64,000 nucleotides of DNA from Clostridia bacterium (lineage in GTDB: Bacteria > Bacillota > Clostridia > Christensenellales > CAG-314). How positions within the stretch are numbered: the first letter of the stretch is position 1; the number at the start of each line of letters is the position of its first letter. Of the stretch, positions 63,592 through 64,000 are shown one piece after another. The stretch is from the NCBI GenBank assembly GCA_017500855.1, contig JAFVYC010000024.1:1-64000 (forward strand), given 5' to 3'. The notes beneath the pieces are model-generated. The model was given only the letters and a program-made list of their open reading frames with translations. It had not been told where the DNA came from and did no database searches. The translations under genes and the position numbers were made by a program.

Positions 63592-63636
63592 TCAATTTTG
63601 TGTTCTAGATGCTTGTCCAAGCGAATACACTTTGGT

Positions 63637-64000
63637 ATGAATTGGTTGCAATGTTTGCCGTTGGAAATTGCCAACGTTGTTGGTGGGTTGGACAACCTGT
63701 GCGAAATTCGCCTTCGCAACAACAGCCCCGTGCGTGTGAAATGTGGCACAAGGTGGTTTTGGGTGGGTACGGATGGTTTGCAAAGTACGTCCCGTGGTGC
63801 CTTGGTGGTTGAAAACGTACATTCGGTGGTTGACAGTGCCTGTCAACACTCGGTTTTTGCCTACGAGGACATGCTTTCGGCGGGTTTTTTCACATTCGAC
63901 GACGGCGCACGGCTTGGCGTTTGTGGGCAAGCAACTGTTGGCAAGGATGGAAAACTGTTTTTCAAAAGTATTTCTTCCCTATGTTTGCGCATTCCCCACG
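63637..64000 (+). CDS. spoIIIAA: Stage III sporulation protein SpoIIIAA (5' part)
   Basis: 121 residues before the window edge, no stop. MNWLQCLPLEIANVVGGLDN then LCEIRLRNNSPVRVKC is the SpoIIIAA opening; VFAYEDMLSAGFFTFDDGAR LGVCGQATVGKDGKLFFKS and ISSLCLRIP match the conserved block before the ATPase domain. SpoIIIAA is the AAA-type ATPase of the mother-cell to forespore feeding channel. ATG at 63637 without a clear ribosome site; a TTG at 63613 is an alternative. Supports a spore-forming host. Confidence 0.85.
   Translation, partial: MNWLQCLPLEIANVVGGLDNLCEIRLRNNSPVRVKCGTRWFWVGTDGLQSTSRGALVVENVHSVVDSACQHSVFAYEDMLSAGFFTFDDGARLGVCGQATVGKDGKLFFKSISSLCLRIPH

Noticed and set aside
62145..63636. 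Insertion sequence or phage remnant
   Set aside because: No transposase or integrase motif and no terminal inverted repeats around a transposase; the YD repeats point to Rhs instead.

Overview
The window reads as a piece of the chromosome of a low-GC, Gram-positive, probably anaerobic endospore-forming Firmicute (Clostridia type). Evidence: dense same-strand operons with GGAGG ribosome sites, vegetative promoters (TTGACA / 17 bp / TATAAT), classic Bacillus/Clostridium gene orders (rsmD-coaD-ylbJ-tmcAL-DUF177-rpmF; rnc-smc-ftsY-ylxM-ffh-rpsP-khpA-rimM-trmD-rbgA-rnhB-yraN; frr-uppS-cdsA-dxr-rseP-ispG-[polC]-rimP-nusA-rnpM-ylxQ-infB-rbfA-nrnA-truB-ribF), a YlbJ-type sporulation membrane protein and the start of spoIIIAA at the right edge. 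Proteins are Cys-rich and Fe-S assembly (iscR-iscS-iscU) is present. I cannot name the species.

Layout. 1-870 has no gene: a structured inverted-repeat element, a strong terminator and an array of small hairpins joined by a GATGATATAC-like linker. 879-4839 is a run of small accessory/metabolic genes (LRR-like protein, DUF4097 lipoprotein, two GNATs, nitroreductase, HAD). 5238-6710 (minus) holds a Nudix hydrolase, RdgB and a membrane protein. 6819-9844 holds alr, rsmD, coaD and a DAHP synthase; 9957-12029 (minus) ylbJ and tmcAL; 12186-15138 pta-ackA, DUF177, rpmF. 15325-25907 is the rnc/smc/SRP/rimM-trmD block, followed by rplS, a 680-base gene-poor gap, then comM-dprA-topA-trmFO-hslVU-aspS-RseC-like-trxA, the Fe-S block, a small membrane protein, ruvX and DUF1292, rpsB-tsf, pyrH, frr-uppS-cdsA-dxr-rseP-ispG, the nusA-infB operon, nfo, pepP and efp.

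Most genes are housekeeping: translation and ribosome maturation, protein export (FtsY/Ffh), DNA processing and uptake (ComM, DprA, TopA), isoprenoid and lipid precursors (UppS, CdsA, Dxr, IspG), acetate formation (Pta-AckA) and proteolysis (HslUV, RseP).

The most unusual items are: (1) at the canonical polC locus sits a 543-residue PolC-like protein with no polymerase or PHP region, in which the exonuclease catalytic acids appear replaced (D to N, E to Q and others); (2) a decayed Rhs/YD-repeat toxin cassette with two small membrane-protein genes, of different codon use, inserted between efp and spoIIIAA; (3) three genes whose promoter -10 box lies only 6-7 bases before the start codon, implying leaderless mRNAs; (4) the hairpin array and pseudoknot-capable element at the left edge; (5) a DUF1292 protein with a Cys-rich tandem-repeat tail. 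All calls are from reading the sequence; no database search was run.
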